Source: Peribacillus loiseleuriae (GTDB taxonomy: Bacteria; Bacillota; Bacilli; Bacillales; DSM-1321). Taken from it: DNA of 64,000 nt. The notes under the pieces were generated by a model, which ran no database searches, was not told the DNA's origin, and saw only the letters and a list, made by a program, of their open reading frames with translations. The stretch is from positions 3,896,059-3,960,058 of the forward strand of contig NZ_LFZW01000001.1 in assembly GCF_001183985.1 (NCBI RefSeq), written 5' to 3'. Of this stretch, positions 26,781-36,535 are shown in pieces (position 1 is the first letter of the stretch; each line of letters starts with the position of its first letter). The position numbers were made by a program, and so were the translations under genes.

Positions 26781-28115
26781 TTAAACAGTTGCTAATTCAG
26801 AAATCGTTTCCAATAAATATTGATTTAACAAGCCCTTTAAGCGTTCTTCACGGCCAGACTTGTTTTGAATTTCTCCCAGTGTTAATGCATACGCTTCTAG
26901 ACTATGGAAATTAGCCTTGCCTTCGATAATATCCTTACCGATACCTGATGTATAGCTCTTATAGCGATCATCGATAAAGTTATCAAACACCCTATCTTCA
27001 ATCAGCTTATCAGCAACCATTAATCCAATCGCAAAGCTATCCATTCCAGCAATATGTGCATGGAACAAGTCTTCCACATCAAAGCTTGCTCTTCTTACTT
27101 TCGCATCAAAGTTTAGACCACCTTTACCTAAACCACCATTCTTCAAGATTTCATACATGGCTAAAGTAGTAGAGTAAAGATCTGTAGGGAATTCATCTGT
27201 ATCCCAGCCAATTAATTTGTCGCCTTGGTTCGCATCGACAGATCCTAGCATGCCATTAATCCGAGCAACACGAAGCTCGTGTTCAAAAGTATGACCTGCA
27301 AGGGTTGCGTGGTTCGCTTCAATATTAAATTTAAAATATTTTTCCAAATGATATTTTTGAAGGAACGCGAGTCCCGTTGCTACGTCAAAGTCATATTGAT
27401 GTTTTGTTGGCTCTTTCGGCTTTGGTTCAATTAAGAATTGTCCATTGAATCCTATCTCTTTTGCATAGTCCACAGCCATATGGAAGAAAAGTGCCAAATT
27501 GTCTTGTTCAAGCTTCATATCAGTATTTAGAAGTGTTTCGTATCCTTCACGTCCACCCCAGAATACATAGTTTTCTGCACCAAGTTCTTTTGCTACATCT
27601 AAGCCTTTTTTTACTTTTGCTGCAGAATAAGCAAACACATCAGCATTGTTTGAAGTAGCTGCACCATGAACATAACGGGGATTAGTAAACATATTCGCAG
27701 TGTTCCATAGTAATTTTGTTTTGCTAGTTTTCATGTAATCCTTAATCATTGATACAATGGTGTCGATATTTTGATACGTTTCTCTCAATGTACTTCCCTC
27801 TGGTGCAACGTCTACATCATGGAAGCAGAAGAATGGAACATCTAATTTTTCGAATAATTCAAATGCTGCTTCAACGCGTGCTTTCGCAAGATCCATGCCT
27901 TGAAGGTGATTCCAAGGACGTACCATTGTACTTGCTCCAAATGGATCTGAACCATCTGCTGTAAATGTATGCCAGTAAGCAACTGAAAAACGAAGCAAAT
28001 CCTCCATTTTTTGCCCATTTACGATTCTTTGTGGATCATAATATTTAAAAGAAAGGGCATTCTTTGATTTTGGACCTTCAAATTTGATCTTGTTGATATT
28101 AGTAAAATAAGTCAT
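26781..28115 (-). CDS. xylA: Xylose isomerase
   Basis: 444 residues, class II size. The catalytic dyad His99/Asp102 lies in [12 protein letters not shown]. Metal ligands fall in [33 protein letters not shown] and DANQGD; the family signature [16 protein letters not shown] is complete. It converts D-xylose to D-xylulose. Ribosome site TAGGAGGAAATTC before ATG. It precedes xylB and follows the epimerase gene after 47 bp, so the cluster is most likely one transcript. Confidence 0.97.
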   Translation of the reverse strand: MTYFTNINKIKFEGPKSKNALSFKYYDPQRIVNGQKMEDLLRFSVAYWHTFTADGSDPFGASTMVRPWNHLQGMDLAKARVEAAFELFEKLDVPFFCFHDVDVAPEGSTLRETYQNIDTIVSMIKDYMKTSKTKLLWNTANMFTNPRYVHGAATSNNADVFAYSAAKVKKGLDVAKELGAENYVFWGGREGYETLLNTDMKLEQDNLALFFHMAVDYAKEIGFNGQFLIEPKPKEPTKHQYDFDVATGLAFLQKYHLEKYFKFNIEANHATLAGHTFEHELRVARINGMLGSVDANQGDKLIGWDTDEFPTDLYSTTLAMYEILKNGGLGKGGLNFDAKVRRASFDVEDLFHAHIAGMDSFAIGLMVADKLIEDRVFDNFIDDRYKSYTSGIGKDIIEGKANFHSLEAYALTLGEIQNKSGREERLKGLLNQYLLETISELATV

Positions 28116-28162
28116 ACGAATTTCCTCCTAATAGATAAAATTTTTTAGTGTATCGATTCATT

Positions 28163-29140
28163 TCATTGTCCACTTTTATTAGATATAGCCATCCAAGTAC
28201 TTAAACTCTTACAATCCCCAGGATCAATTCCTTGCAATCCAGATAACGAAGTCGGGACGTCCAGATTCGGTGCATTAGTTACCCAAGTATACGGCTCAAG
28301 GCAGAGAAAGCCGCTTTTTCCATCCTTGTTATATGCGACCCAGTGCTTGAAATTTTCGTCAACAGTATAGCTAATTTCTATTCCAGTTAAATCATTCACA
28401 AGTCGAGCTGTGTGCAGTCCCCTGGAATCCGCAAAAGAAAGAAAAACATCATCTAACTCCAAACCAACTACACGTATTCCATTATTCAACTCTTCCCGGT
28501 ACGTTATGTCTTCAAGCTCGCCTGTCGGTAAATTTCTTTCATTCAACTTCCATCGTTTTTCTGCAGAGAGAGCAAACTCTGATCTCTCTTCTGGATATAA
28601 AAAGCTAGTATGATAGCCAAAACCCAAAGGCAAAGTTTCTGCACTTTTATTCATGACTTCTGCTTGCTTTGTTAAGAGATTTCCGTTAAGACTATAACTC
28701 ATACGAATGTTGAAATGGTGTGGAAACTGACTTATCACGTCTTCATGTTTGCTAGAATCAAACTCGGTCACAACCGTTACACTATTTTCTTTTGCTTCGG
28801 CTTTGGTGATGTCCCACTTTCTTGTATGAACAAAACCGTGGATATGGTTTTGTTTATCCTCTTCATTCACGTCGAATTGATAGGTTCGGTTGCCAAACGT
28901 AAATGCCCCCTGATCAATTCGATTTGGCGGAAACAAGATAGGGGTACCGTAAAGAACTGGTTTGTCCCAAAATTCAGCTACAGAAGTCGGGACTCTTAAC
29001 AGTTCGGTATTTGATTCCTTCTCAACTAATGAAATCAAGTTTGATCCCCAGCCTGGAACGATAATAAACTCCAACTGTTCATTCCCTACTTTTATCGCCG
29101 GTTCTTGTAAAAAAGTGATTTTCTCCACATATGTTTTCAT
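28163..29140 (-). CDS. Aldose 1-epimerase family protein
   Basis: 325 residues from the ATG at 29140, which has GGAGGTG seven bases upstream; an earlier in-frame start lacks this. The galactose mutarotase-like beta-sandwich is indicated by NHIHGFVHTRKWDI (active-site His pair region), LGFGYHTSFLYP and FLCLEPYTWVTNAPN with the acidic catalytic residue. It would interconvert alpha and beta anomers, probably of xylose, so that XylA receives the anomer it accepts. It lies between the transporter genes and xylA. Confidence 0.88.
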   Translation of the reverse strand: MKTYVEKITFLQEPAIKVGNEQLEFIIVPGWGSNLISLVEKESNTELLRVPTSVAEFWDKPVLYGTPILFPPNRIDQGAFTFGNRTYQFDVNEEDKQNHIHGFVHTRKWDITKAEAKENSVTVVTEFDSSKHEDVISQFPHHFNIRMSYSLNGNLLTKQAEVMNKSAETLPLGFGYHTSFLYPEERSEFALSAEKRWKLNERNLPTGELEDITYREELNNGIRVVGLELDDVFLSFADSRGLHTARLVNDLTGIEISYTVDENFKHWVAYNKDGKSGFLCLEPYTWVTNAPNLDVPTSLSGLQGIDPGDCKSLSTWMAISNKSGQ

Positions 29141-29180
29141 CGTTGCACCTCCCTTCAAGGTAAAAGCTACACTGTAAGTC

Positions 29181-29810
29181 TCATCCACCGCTTACCTTGC
29201 TTTGTCGTGCTTCAATTCGATTAAAGCTGTATATGCCACCAAACATCAGGATCCAAGCAATAGATACAACACTAAAGAACGGGACTAGACCTGGCTGGTA
29301 CAAAATCAAGATAATGATTGCGGCTAGAGTTACAAGCATCAGTAACGTCATATGAAAATTAAGAATACCCAAGAAAAAAGCATTTTTTAGATTCGTTATC
29401 ATTTTCAAATCGTAATGGACATAAACCGGTAAGATATACAAGGCAGTGGTGATATAAAAAGCAGCAATAATCATTAATGGTACTAACAAAGCTAATTGAA
29501 GAGCTCCGTGTACAGTTCTCAAGTACAGGAAATCGAAAATAAGGAAGGCTCCACCCAATGAGAGACCGAAGCCTAATCCATTAGATCTTTTGAATTCCTG
29601 GCGATAGACGGTAAGAAATGTCTTCAAAACGGGTATATCAGTTTCTTTCATCTGCCATTTTCGTACGATCGTAAATAGCGCTACAGAAGCTGGCATGATT
29701 CCGAAAACGAGCAACCCAGCTATGGAAAAGAGAATCCATAATAGATTGACGAAGGCAAGCCTCATGATCCACTCACAAACCGTGAACAGTTTTCCCATTG
29801 TTTTTTGCAT
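29181..29810 (-). CDS. yesL: YesL-like DUF624 membrane protein
   Basis: 209 residues from the ATG at 29810 with AAGAGGGG upstream; the longer frame overlaps the permease gene. Four to five membrane segments are seen, with the DUF624 N-terminal pattern FTVCEWIMRLAFVNLLWILF and the GIMPASVALFTIVRKW motif. YesL proteins occur beside YesMN regulators and sugar ABC permeases in Bacilli; their function is unknown. Its place directly after the permeases suggests an accessory role in oligosaccharide uptake or sensing. Confidence 0.85.
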   Translation of the reverse strand: MQKTMGKLFTVCEWIMRLAFVNLLWILFSIAGLLVFGIMPASVALFTIVRKWQMKETDIPVLKTFLTVYRQEFKRSNGLGFGLSLGGAFLIFDFLYLRTVHGALQLALLVPLMIIAAFYITTALYILPVYVHYDLKMITNLKNAFFLGILNFHMTLLMLVTLAAIIILILYQPGLVPFFSVVSIAWILMFGGIYSFNRIEARQSKVSGG

Positions 29811-29880
29811 GATCTTTCCCCTCTTTTTACGAATCTTCTTCGATGGTACCCATCCTATTTTTATCGATTGTATAGAAGGA

Positions 29881-30780
29881 TCACCCTTTAACTGAACCTG
29901 AAGCGATCCCTTCGACAATTCGATTACTTAGTAAAAAGAATGCTAATAGAATAGGCAGAATGCTAATAACGAGCGTCGCGCCAATTGCTCCCCAATCTGT
30001 TGTATACTGTCCAATAAAGTTCTGGATACCGACAGTCAGTGTTTTAAATTTTTCTGAACTAATGAATGTATTAACAAAAACAAATTCATTCCAGTTGTAA
30101 ATCATATTAATGATCGCAGCTGTTGCAATGACCGGTGATGTCATCGGTAAGGTAATCTTGAAAAAAATATAATTGATGGAGGCTCCATCCATAACTGCCG
30201 CTTCTTCGACCTCTCGAGGCAATGCCTCATAAAATCCGAGCAGGATCATAATCGTAATCGGCAGGTTAAAGGCGGTATAAGCCAAAATAACCGATAAAGG
30301 ATTATCAATCATGTTTAATTTTGTAAAGGTACTGAATAATGGTATGAGCGTTGAATGAACAGGAATCATTAATCCAATCATGAATAATCCCAAGACTATT
30401 TTGCTGCCTTTCCAATTCATTCTTGTGATTGCAAAGGTCACCATGCTGGCCAATACAACCGTCAATATCACAGCAACAACGGTATAGGTCACACTATTGA
30501 AGAAGTACAGGCTAATGTTTCCTTCTGTCCATACCTTCGAGTAATTTTCCCATTTTGGACTTTCTGGTAAGGCAAAGGGAGACATATTGAAAACTTCTTG
30601 GTTATTCTTCAATGAAAAAAGGAATAACCAGATTATCGGAAATATTTGGAATATCGCTACGATGATGAGGAATAAATACATGATTCCATAGGCAGCTCGA
30701 CTAAAAAGTGAATTTGTGCCCAGGTTCGTTTTCTTTTCATTTACAATTGCTTGAGACCCAGTCGTTTTCACCGTATTCAC
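29881..30780 (-). CDS. Sugar ABC transporter permease (MalG/AraQ type)
   Basis: 299 residues with six membrane segments. The ATPase-docking EAA loop is EEAAVMDGASINYIFFKITLP at about residues 185-205. The C terminus ends GIASGSVKG, typical of CUT1 MalG-like permeases. It is the second half of the membrane channel with the upstream permease. The start is GTG after GGGGGATTAAG. No ATPase gene is present in the cluster, so a shared MsmX-type ATPase encoded elsewhere is inferred. Likely substrates are xylo-oligosaccharides, by comparison with XynG of Geobacillus. Confidence 0.93.
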   Translation of the reverse strand: MNTVKTTGSQAIVNEKKTNLGTNSLFSRAAYGIMYLFLIIVAIFQIFPIIWLFLFSLKNNQEVFNMSPFALPESPKWENYSKVWTEGNISLYFFNSVTYTVVAVILTVVLASMVTFAITRMNWKGSKIVLGLFMIGLMIPVHSTLIPLFSTFTKLNMIDNPLSVILAYTAFNLPITIMILLGFYEALPREVEEAAVMDGASINYIFFKITLPMTSPVIATAAIINMIYNWNEFVFVNTFISSEKFKTLTVGIQNFIGQYTTDWGAIGATLVISILPILLAFFLLSNRIVEGIASGSVKG

Positions 30781-30797
30781 CTTAATCCCCCTCTCAT

Positions 30798-31673
30798 TTA
30801 ATACGTATCATTTTTTGTTTTAGTAAGCTTACTAATGATAAAGGTAACGACTAAACAAATAACTAATAGGAAGAAACCAATTGCACTTCCATATCCAAAG
30901 TCAAACCCTTTAAACGCTTTGTGGTACATATAAGAAGCCATAACCTCACTTGAACCATTCGGACCACCATCCGTCATAACATAAATCAAATCAAAGTATT
31001 TCAGCGAACCAACAACCGCAAGAACAATCGTTACCTTGATTACATTCATAATTAATGGAAGCTTAATTTTAAGCGCAATTTGCAAGGGTGTCGCACCATC
31101 AATTCTGGCAGCTTCAATGAGCGATTCTGGGATATTTTTTAGTGCTGCATAATAAATCAGAATATAGAAGCCTGCATATTGCCAGATAATCGGTACGATA
31201 ATTGCATACAATGCTAGATTAGATTCTGCAAGCCAAGCTGGCGGATTATCTACCCCTAGTGAAATCAGGACAGTATTTAAAATCCCATTGGTTGGGTGGT
31301 AAATTTTTAGCCAGAGCTGTGCGATTGCAACGGAAGCAAGTAGCATTGGAATTAGATAAATTTTTCTAAGCAGATTAGCACCCCTGATTTTACCGGCAAG
31401 AATGATGGAGATAAATAAATAGCCAATCAAGCTAAGTGCTGAAAATACTGCTAGTAAAAAGGAGTGGAGGGCGCTTTTCCAAAATAGAGGATCATTTATA
31501 AGATGGGAATAATTCTTTAAACCGATGAATTCCATATCCCCAATTCCATTCCATTTCATTAAGCCAAAATACCCCGTTTGTACAATTGGAACGTAAATCA
31601 AAGCAAGGACAAGAAAAAGAGCCGGCGCTATGTACATAGCAATTACTTTTTTATTGGACATGACTTTATTCAT
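30798..31673 (-). CDS. Sugar ABC transporter permease (MalF/AraP type)
   Basis: 291 residues, six membrane segments, the first at about residues 11-31 (AMYIAPALFLVLALIYVPI). The EAA loop is IEAARIDGATPLQIALKIKLP. It belongs to the CUT1 family and pairs with the MalG-type permease 17 bp downstream. Ribosome site GGAGGGAGTTG before ATG. It comes directly after the binding-protein gene, as in XynEFG of Geobacillus xylan clusters. Confidence 0.93.
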   Translation of the reverse strand: MNKVMSNKKVIAMYIAPALFLVLALIYVPIVQTGYFGLMKWNGIGDMEFIGLKNYSHLINDPLFWKSALHSFLLAVFSALSLIGYLFISIILAGKIRGANLLRKIYLIPMLLASVAIAQLWLKIYHPTNGILNTVLISLGVDNPPAWLAESNLALYAIIVPIIWQYAGFYILIYYAALKNIPESLIEAARIDGATPLQIALKIKLPLIMNVIKVTIVLAVVGSLKYFDLIYVMTDGGPNGSSEVMASYMYHKAFKGFDFGYGSAIGFFLLVICLVVTFIISKLTKTKNDTY

Positions 31674-31744
31674 TTCGATTCAACTCCCTCCATTAAAAGG
31701 ACACACCAGCTAAAGAGATATGTCCTTTTCTTTAGTTACGCACA

Positions 31745-33055
31745 TTATTTTCTTTCTTCAGCCTTAAGTGCTTCTTCGTGTTTCTTAGCAAAGTCATTCG
31801 GTTTTACTTCATTACCAAATAGTGATTGAATAAGATTCAAGTGTGTTTCAGCCACAGATGCGCTCATTTGAACGTCAGCAAATAGTGTAAGGTTACTAGC
31901 TTTACTTAATTCGTTTAATACATCAATATAAAGCTGTGGTAATTCTATTTTTGCCGTATCTACTTTTGTTGCTGGAATAACACCTGCTTTTTCTACAGCT
32001 TGTTCTCCCCATTTTTCAACAAAGAACTTAACAAATTCCTTCGATTCAGCTTTAACCTTTGAATTTTCGGATACGAACAATCCAACACCAGGCCCACCTA
32101 CCCAGCTATCGATATCGCCTTTCCCACCTTCAACTGTAGGAAACTTAAAGAATCCAACATTGTCACGGAACTCTTTTGGAAGCTCTTCATTGGTTGTGAA
32201 GTTAGGTAGCTCCCAAGTACCCATTAGGTACATAGCTGCCTTTCCATTTAGAAATTCTGACTTTCCTTCGTCATTGGACAAACCATTAAACCCTTTATTA
32301 AAAGCGTTTTCATTCACAAGCTTTTGAATTTCATCAGCAGCTGATACAAGAGCAGGATCTTCAAATGATCCAGTACGGTCAATCGCTTTGTTTAGTACAT
32401 CTGAACCACCGATACGGTCAGCCATGTACATGTACCATAATGAACCTGTCCAGCGATCCTTGTTTCCAAGTGCGATTGGCGCAATACCTTTATCAGAAAG
32501 CGTTTTCACGATAGTTTGGAATTCACTATATGTTTTAGGAACTTCAAGATTATATTTTTCGAATATTTCTTTATTGTAATAAATGGGTGCGATGTTCAAT
32601 TCTAGTGGAAGTCCATACGTTTTGCCGTCTAAAGCATAAGCTTCGGTTGTTCCACTAACGAAAGAATCCTTCAAGCCTTCATTCAATACGTCATCAAGAT
32701 CTGCATAAAGGTTCCCCTCTACAAATGGCGTCATATATCCTGCAGCCCAAGTAAATCCTACATCTGGAAGCTCATTAGAAGAGGAGAGGACTTTTATTTT
32801 GTTCTTGTATTGTTCATTTTCAAGAACTTCTAACTCAATCTTTACATCCTTATTTTCAGCTTCGAATTGCTTGATAATATCCGAAACAATCAAGCTTTGC
32901 TGCTTTGAGCTACCTGCAGGCCATAGATGCATAAATTTGATCGTCTTTTGGGAACCGCTTTCATTACTTGCCTTATCTGATCCATTGCAACCAGTAAGTG
33001 CAGCTATTAGAAGTAAAACAAGTACCAGAAAAAATGTATGCGTTTTCTTTAACAT
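31745..33055 (-). CDS. Extracellular sugar-binding lipoprotein
   Basis: 436 residues. A lipoprotein signal peptide (KKTHTFFLVLVLLLIAALTGC) puts the lipidated Cys at position 23. The mature part is a CUT1 solute-binding protein, with the SBP family 1 features FLNGKAAMYLMGTW and VGGPGVGLFVSENSK. It would capture xylo-oligosaccharides on the cell surface and deliver them to the two permeases. It is the first gene after the sensor pair; a terminator-like hairpin lies in the 99-bp gap upstream, so its own promoter or regulated read-through is likely. Substrate is inferred from neighbours. Confidence 0.93.
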   Translation of the reverse strand: MLKKTHTFFLVLVLLLIAALTGCNGSDKASNESGSQKTIKFMHLWPAGSSKQQSLIVSDIIKQFEAENKDVKIELEVLENEQYKNKIKVLSSSNELPDVGFTWAAGYMTPFVEGNLYADLDDVLNEGLKDSFVSGTTEAYALDGKTYGLPLELNIAPIYYNKEIFEKYNLEVPKTYSEFQTIVKTLSDKGIAPIALGNKDRWTGSLWYMYMADRIGGSDVLNKAIDRTGSFEDPALVSAADEIQKLVNENAFNKGFNGLSNDEGKSEFLNGKAAMYLMGTWELPNFTTNEELPKEFRDNVGFFKFPTVEGGKGDIDSWVGGPGVGLFVSENSKVKAESKEFVKFFVEKWGEQAVEKAGVIPATKVDTAKIELPQLYIDVLNELSKASNLTLFADVQMSASVAETHLNLIQSLFGNEVKPNDFAKKHEEALKAEERK

Positions 33056-33099
33056 ATCAAAACCCCCTATTAATTAGTTTCTCTTACACTTAAATTCTA

Positions 33100-33131
33100 G
33101 CATCAATGAAAAATCGTGGTAAGGTAACCAC
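33100..33131 (-). terminator. Terminator between the sensor pair and the transporter genes
   Basis: Minus-strand arms ATCGTGGT and ACCACGAT flank a 6-base loop and are followed by TTTTC. It lies 24-55 bp after the response regulator stop. Confidence 0.75.
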
Positions 33132-33154
33132 GATTGGGGGAAATTCCACTATTT

Positions 33155-33952
33155 TTAGATTTGTATTTCTTCAGCGTTGACCATCTTCCGGTACTTACTT
33201 GGTGTGATTCCTTCGTAATCCTTGAATAACTTAATAAAATATTTACTTGTTTGATAGCCTACCTCGAGCGCGATTTCTTCGATTTGCGAATCTGTAGTCA
33301 ACAATAAAGTTTTCGCAATTTGTAACCTTTTTCTGGTTATATACTCACTAAAGGTCAAACTTGTCTGCTCTTTAAACAAAACACTAAAGTAACTTGCGTT
33401 TAAATAAACAGAATCTGCTACTTCCTTTAAGGTGATCTGTCTGTTTAAATTATTATTAACATAAGTAAGAGCCTCTTTGATGGCGAATTTTGAATGATCA
33501 TTCCTTCTATCAATTTTCATAAGTTTTTGATCGACTACCTTTTCCATAAAGTCTACCCTTTCAATACTCACTTCAGTCTCCAGTGCCTGCTCTACTGCTT
33601 CAATCATCTTCTGCTTACTAATAGGCTTCAGCAAATAATTAATAACTCCAAGACGGATTGCTTCCTGAGCATAATCAAAATTAGGATGTCCAGAAACGAT
33701 TATAACAACCGGCTTGTATCCCTTAATCTTTAGATTTTGTAAAAGCTTTAGACCATCCATTTCAGGCATGCATATGTCTGTAATTAACAAGTGAATTTTG
33801 GTTTTACTGAATAATTCATAAGCTTCAGGCCCGTCAGCTGCACTCATAATTTCGTATTTGCCAGCAGACCATATTTCAAGTGTTTTTTTCAATCCTTGTC
33901 TGGTTGTTTGCTCATCATCGACAATTAATATTGTCTTCGTACCCATCATCAT
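33155..33952 (-). CDS. AraC-type response regulator (YesN family)
   Basis: 265 residues. The receiver has VDDEQ at 11-15, phospho-acceptor Asp59 in ITDICMPEMDG and Lys in YLLKPISK. Two AraC helix-turn-helix motifs fill about 165-262 (LKEVADSVYLNASYFS, IEEIALEVGYQTSKYFIKLF). It is expected to activate the adjacent transporter and xylose genes when phosphorylated. It overlaps the kinase gene by four bases. The closest described analogue is XynC of Geobacillus stearothermophilus, part of a xylo-oligosaccharide sensing pair. Confidence 0.94.
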   Translation of the reverse strand: MMMGTKTILIVDDEQTTRQGLKKTLEIWSAGKYEIMSAADGPEAYELFSKTKIHLLITDICMPEMDGLKLLQNLKIKGYKPVVIIVSGHPNFDYAQEAIRLGVINYLLKPISKQKMIEAVEQALETEVSIERVDFMEKVVDQKLMKIDRRNDHSKFAIKEALTYVNNNLNRQITLKEVADSVYLNASYFSVLFKEQTSLTFSEYITRKRLQIAKTLLLTTDSQIEEIALEVGYQTSKYFIKLFKDYEGITPSKYRKMVNAEEIQI

Positions 33953-35670
33953 ATGCCCCCAATGCTTGGAATTTCAAATGCTACTTTCGTTCCTTTACCA
34001 TGTTCACTAATCAAGTGTAGTTCTGTTAGGTTACATCCGTCATAATAAAGTCGTAACCTTTTATTCACATTCGTAAGCGCCATCCCCATTCCCTTAAAGG
34101 ACGATACACCATTATTTTCAATTTCTTGGTTAATATTTTTTAGTGTTTCGCTTTCAATTCCCAGACCATTATCCTCTACTGTGATCTCAAGGTTTGAAGA
34201 GTTGTCCACTTTTTCTATTTTAATCAATACATACCCTTGTTTTCTCTTTTTTTCTATTCCATGTAAAATAGCATTCTCAACCAATGGCTGGATCATCAGC
34301 TTCGGGATTTTCACATTAAGATATTCTTCCGGCGCTGATATATTCCATAATAAACGGTCGCCCAACCTCATTTTCATCACCTTTAAATAACGATCAATAT
34401 GCTCCAACTCATCTTGGATTGTTACCCACTCATCACTTTTCGAATTCCCTATCGTATAGCGAAAAAGCTCTGACATCGCGATAACGATTCCTGCCAAATC
34501 TTCTTCTTCTCTTTCCTCCAACGACCAGTAAAGCGCATTCAATGTATTATAAATAAAATGCGGATTGATCTGGGCTTGCAACGCCTTCAACTCAGTTCTA
34601 CTTCGAAGCAGCTCCTTTTCATATACTACTTGTATCAAATGATTCGTGTTTTCTACCATTTGGTTGTAGGTCCTATTCAGTTCAATAATTTCCAGTGAAG
34701 ATGAATTTTCTGGATTAAGCTTCAATTCATCCATTTTTGCGTGTTTCATTGTTTTTGTCAGTTTTTTTATCGGTCGGGTAATCATCGTTGCTAACAACAC
34801 AGCAGATATAAAAAATATGACAAAGCCGATTGTTCCTGAATAAAGGATAACCGTTCGCACTGTAGAGATGCTTTCCATGAAAAAACTCATTGGCTTTAAG
34901 ATAACGATCGTCCATCCTGTCAATTTGGATGATTCTTTCACAATCATGTATTCTTTCTTACTAATCGTAACGGTTTTATATCTTTCTAATAGGACATTCT
35001 GAATATCGATTCCATAATCACGGGTAATAGGGGTTAAGTCACGATCTAGTAGCATCATATAGTCCTCATCCCCATTTCCCCCCACAATTTCTTTTACTTG
35101 AAAATAGCTATTAGATATCCGTATCACTAAATAGCCCCCGTGTGAAAACGAACGGTCCATTAGACTAACTCTTCTTATTGCATATGAATAATTTTCATTG
35201 TTTAGGTCCTTTCCTACCCAAACTAATCTCCCTTTTTCCTTATCCGCCATGGTGACCCATCTTTCATTAATGACATTTGAAATACTTTTATCATCAAAAG
35301 GATAAATTCTTTTTCCTTCTGTTGTGTATAGTTCAAAGGAAGATATACCATCTGAATAGGCATGGATGTTATTAACTATTTTGGTTAAAGTTTGCCATTT
35401 ATCAAAATTCATGCTCTCTCCATTAACTAAACCAAGAAGTAACTGTTGTACGGTATCATTTGTCACCAACTGATTTGACAACGTATCAATTTGTTTATAA
35501 AGCGCTTCCATTCTTCCGTTTGCTTCAATTGCCGTTTGTTTGATCTGTTTTTCCGCATTATCCTGCATCAAATCTCCTAGCTGGTTGTACACCATGCCCG
35601 AAACAATCGATAGAACTATCATCATTACAAACAAAAAAACGGCTAATATCTGATTACGTAATGTATTCAT
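33949..35670 (-). CDS. Sensor histidine kinase (YesM family)
   Basis: 573 residues from the ATG at 35670 (MNTLRNQILAVFLF); the frame is open for 25 more codons (to 35745) but that part overlaps a possible -10, and neither start has a strong ribosome site. TM1 at about 10-30, an extracytoplasmic sensor to about 275, TM2, HAMP, then the His_kinase domain with QAQINPHFIYNTLNALYW and an HATPase_c domain (DNGLGIE). Kinases of this type work with AraC-like regulators to sense extracellular oligosaccharides. Probable partner of the overlapping regulator gene. Confidence 0.92.
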   Translation of the reverse strand: MNTLRNQILAVFLFVMMIVLSIVSGMVYNQLGDLMQDNAEKQIKQTAIEANGRMEALYKQIDTLSNQLVTNDTVQQLLLGLVNGESMNFDKWQTLTKIVNNIHAYSDGISSFELYTTEGKRIYPFDDKSISNVINERWVTMADKEKGRLVWVGKDLNNENYSYAIRRVSLMDRSFSHGGYLVIRISNSYFQVKEIVGGNGDEDYMMLLDRDLTPITRDYGIDIQNVLLERYKTVTISKKEYMIVKESSKLTGWTIVILKPMSFFMESISTVRTVILYSGTIGFVIFFISAVLLATMITRPIKKLTKTMKHAKMDELKLNPENSSSLEIIELNRTYNQMVENTNHLIQVVYEKELLRSRTELKALQAQINPHFIYNTLNALYWSLEEREEEDLAGIVIAMSELFRYTIGNSKSDEWVTIQDELEHIDRYLKVMKMRLGDRLLWNISAPEEYLNVKIPKLMIQPLVENAILHGIEKKRKQGYVLIKIEKVDNSSNLEITVEDNGLGIESETLKNINQEIENNGVSSFKGMGMALTNVNKRLRLYYDGCNLTELHLISEHGKGTKVAFEIPSIGGI

Positions 35671-36006
35671 TTTTTTCAATCGTGACCGGATGCTAAGAAT
35701 CGTAATCACCCATTCTGTATTATAATCTAAAATAGCTATATTCAAATATTAGCAAACTTTCTGTATCTTTGCATATAAATCATCCAAGTTAAAAATCTAC
35801 TAATTTTTTCCACAAAATGATTCGGTAAAATAGTATAGGCCTCTTTCATATCTTGCTTTTACAATTTCTAACTTGTTGTTGATTTAGAATTTGATATAAA
35901 ATGATTCGTTCATCCTATTTTGATCCCCACTTTTTTATACAAGGCACAAAGTTTATCATTCTGTCTTGAAACTCATTTTTTAAATTTAGTTAGATTAAAC
36001 AAATAA

Positions 36007-36034
36007 GACTGGCCAAGTCGAGAGGCCAGTCTCG
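36007..36034 (-). terminator. Terminator downstream of the MFS relic
   Basis: Minus-strand arms AGACTGGCC and GGCCAGTCT form a perfect 9-bp stem with a 9-base loop, followed by TATTTG. It survives just after the relic stop codon. Confidence 0.75.
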
Positions 36035-36035
36035 C

Positions 36036-36251
36036 TCATAATTTAACTAGAAATCGTTGTTGTAGCAACAGAGTGCCTCCAATTACAAATAAGATAATCA
36101 GACTGAAAACGCCACTGCTTGTAATTCCTGCATCTTCTGCGGATGCCTAAAAATATAAGGGTAAGATAGCTGTGACGACGACAATGGAATAAGCCGAATT
36201 TGCCCAATCATACATGGCCCAGCTTCTTTCGGGCGTGGACATTTTCCCCAT
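36036..36251 (-). pseudogene. Relic of a UMF1/Atg22-like MFS transporter
   Basis: A good ribosome site (TAGGAGGAATC) and ATG at 36251 open a frame starting MGKMSTPERSWAMYDWANSA, then YSIVVVTAILPLYF and a TAG stop after 34 codons. The ERSW-YDWANSA opening is the N-terminal signature of UMF1/Atg22-family MFS proteins, usually over 400 residues. In the same frame after the stop, ASAEDAGITSSGVFSLIILF leads into VIGGTLLLQQRFLVKL and TGA, which looks like the protein's first loop joined to its last membrane helix. An internal deletion of about 350 codons plus a nonsense change explains this. The family assignment is from motif memory. Confidence 0.75.
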
Positions 36252-36535
36252 TCATGATTCCTCCTATATTTGGTTATAGATTTAGTAATTGTTCGAGAGC
36301 TTGCCAAGTATAACGAAGAAACAAGAAAATGCAATGGATTCCACCCATATAATACTTTTCACTTCTACTATAATAGTACTATTCAGAAAACCAATTACCA
36401 GACTTTTCGATCATATATTTGCAACTAATTAGGATTCATTTACAAATAAAGGACTTTTTCAATTTATCTAATAAACTCGTTTATTATGTTCCCCAATTTC
36501 CCATTTATGGTAAGCTGTAATTAGAGGTGAGATCA

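Noticed and set aside
30900..30925. cre-like sequence TTTAAACGCTTTGT
   Set aside because: It lies inside a permease gene and misses two key consensus positions, so it is probably chance.
36098..36334. 78-codon minus-strand frame over the MFS relic
   Set aside because: It is in a different frame from the recognisable MSTPERSWAMYDWANSA segment and begins upstream of the ribosome site, so it is a by-product of the relic.
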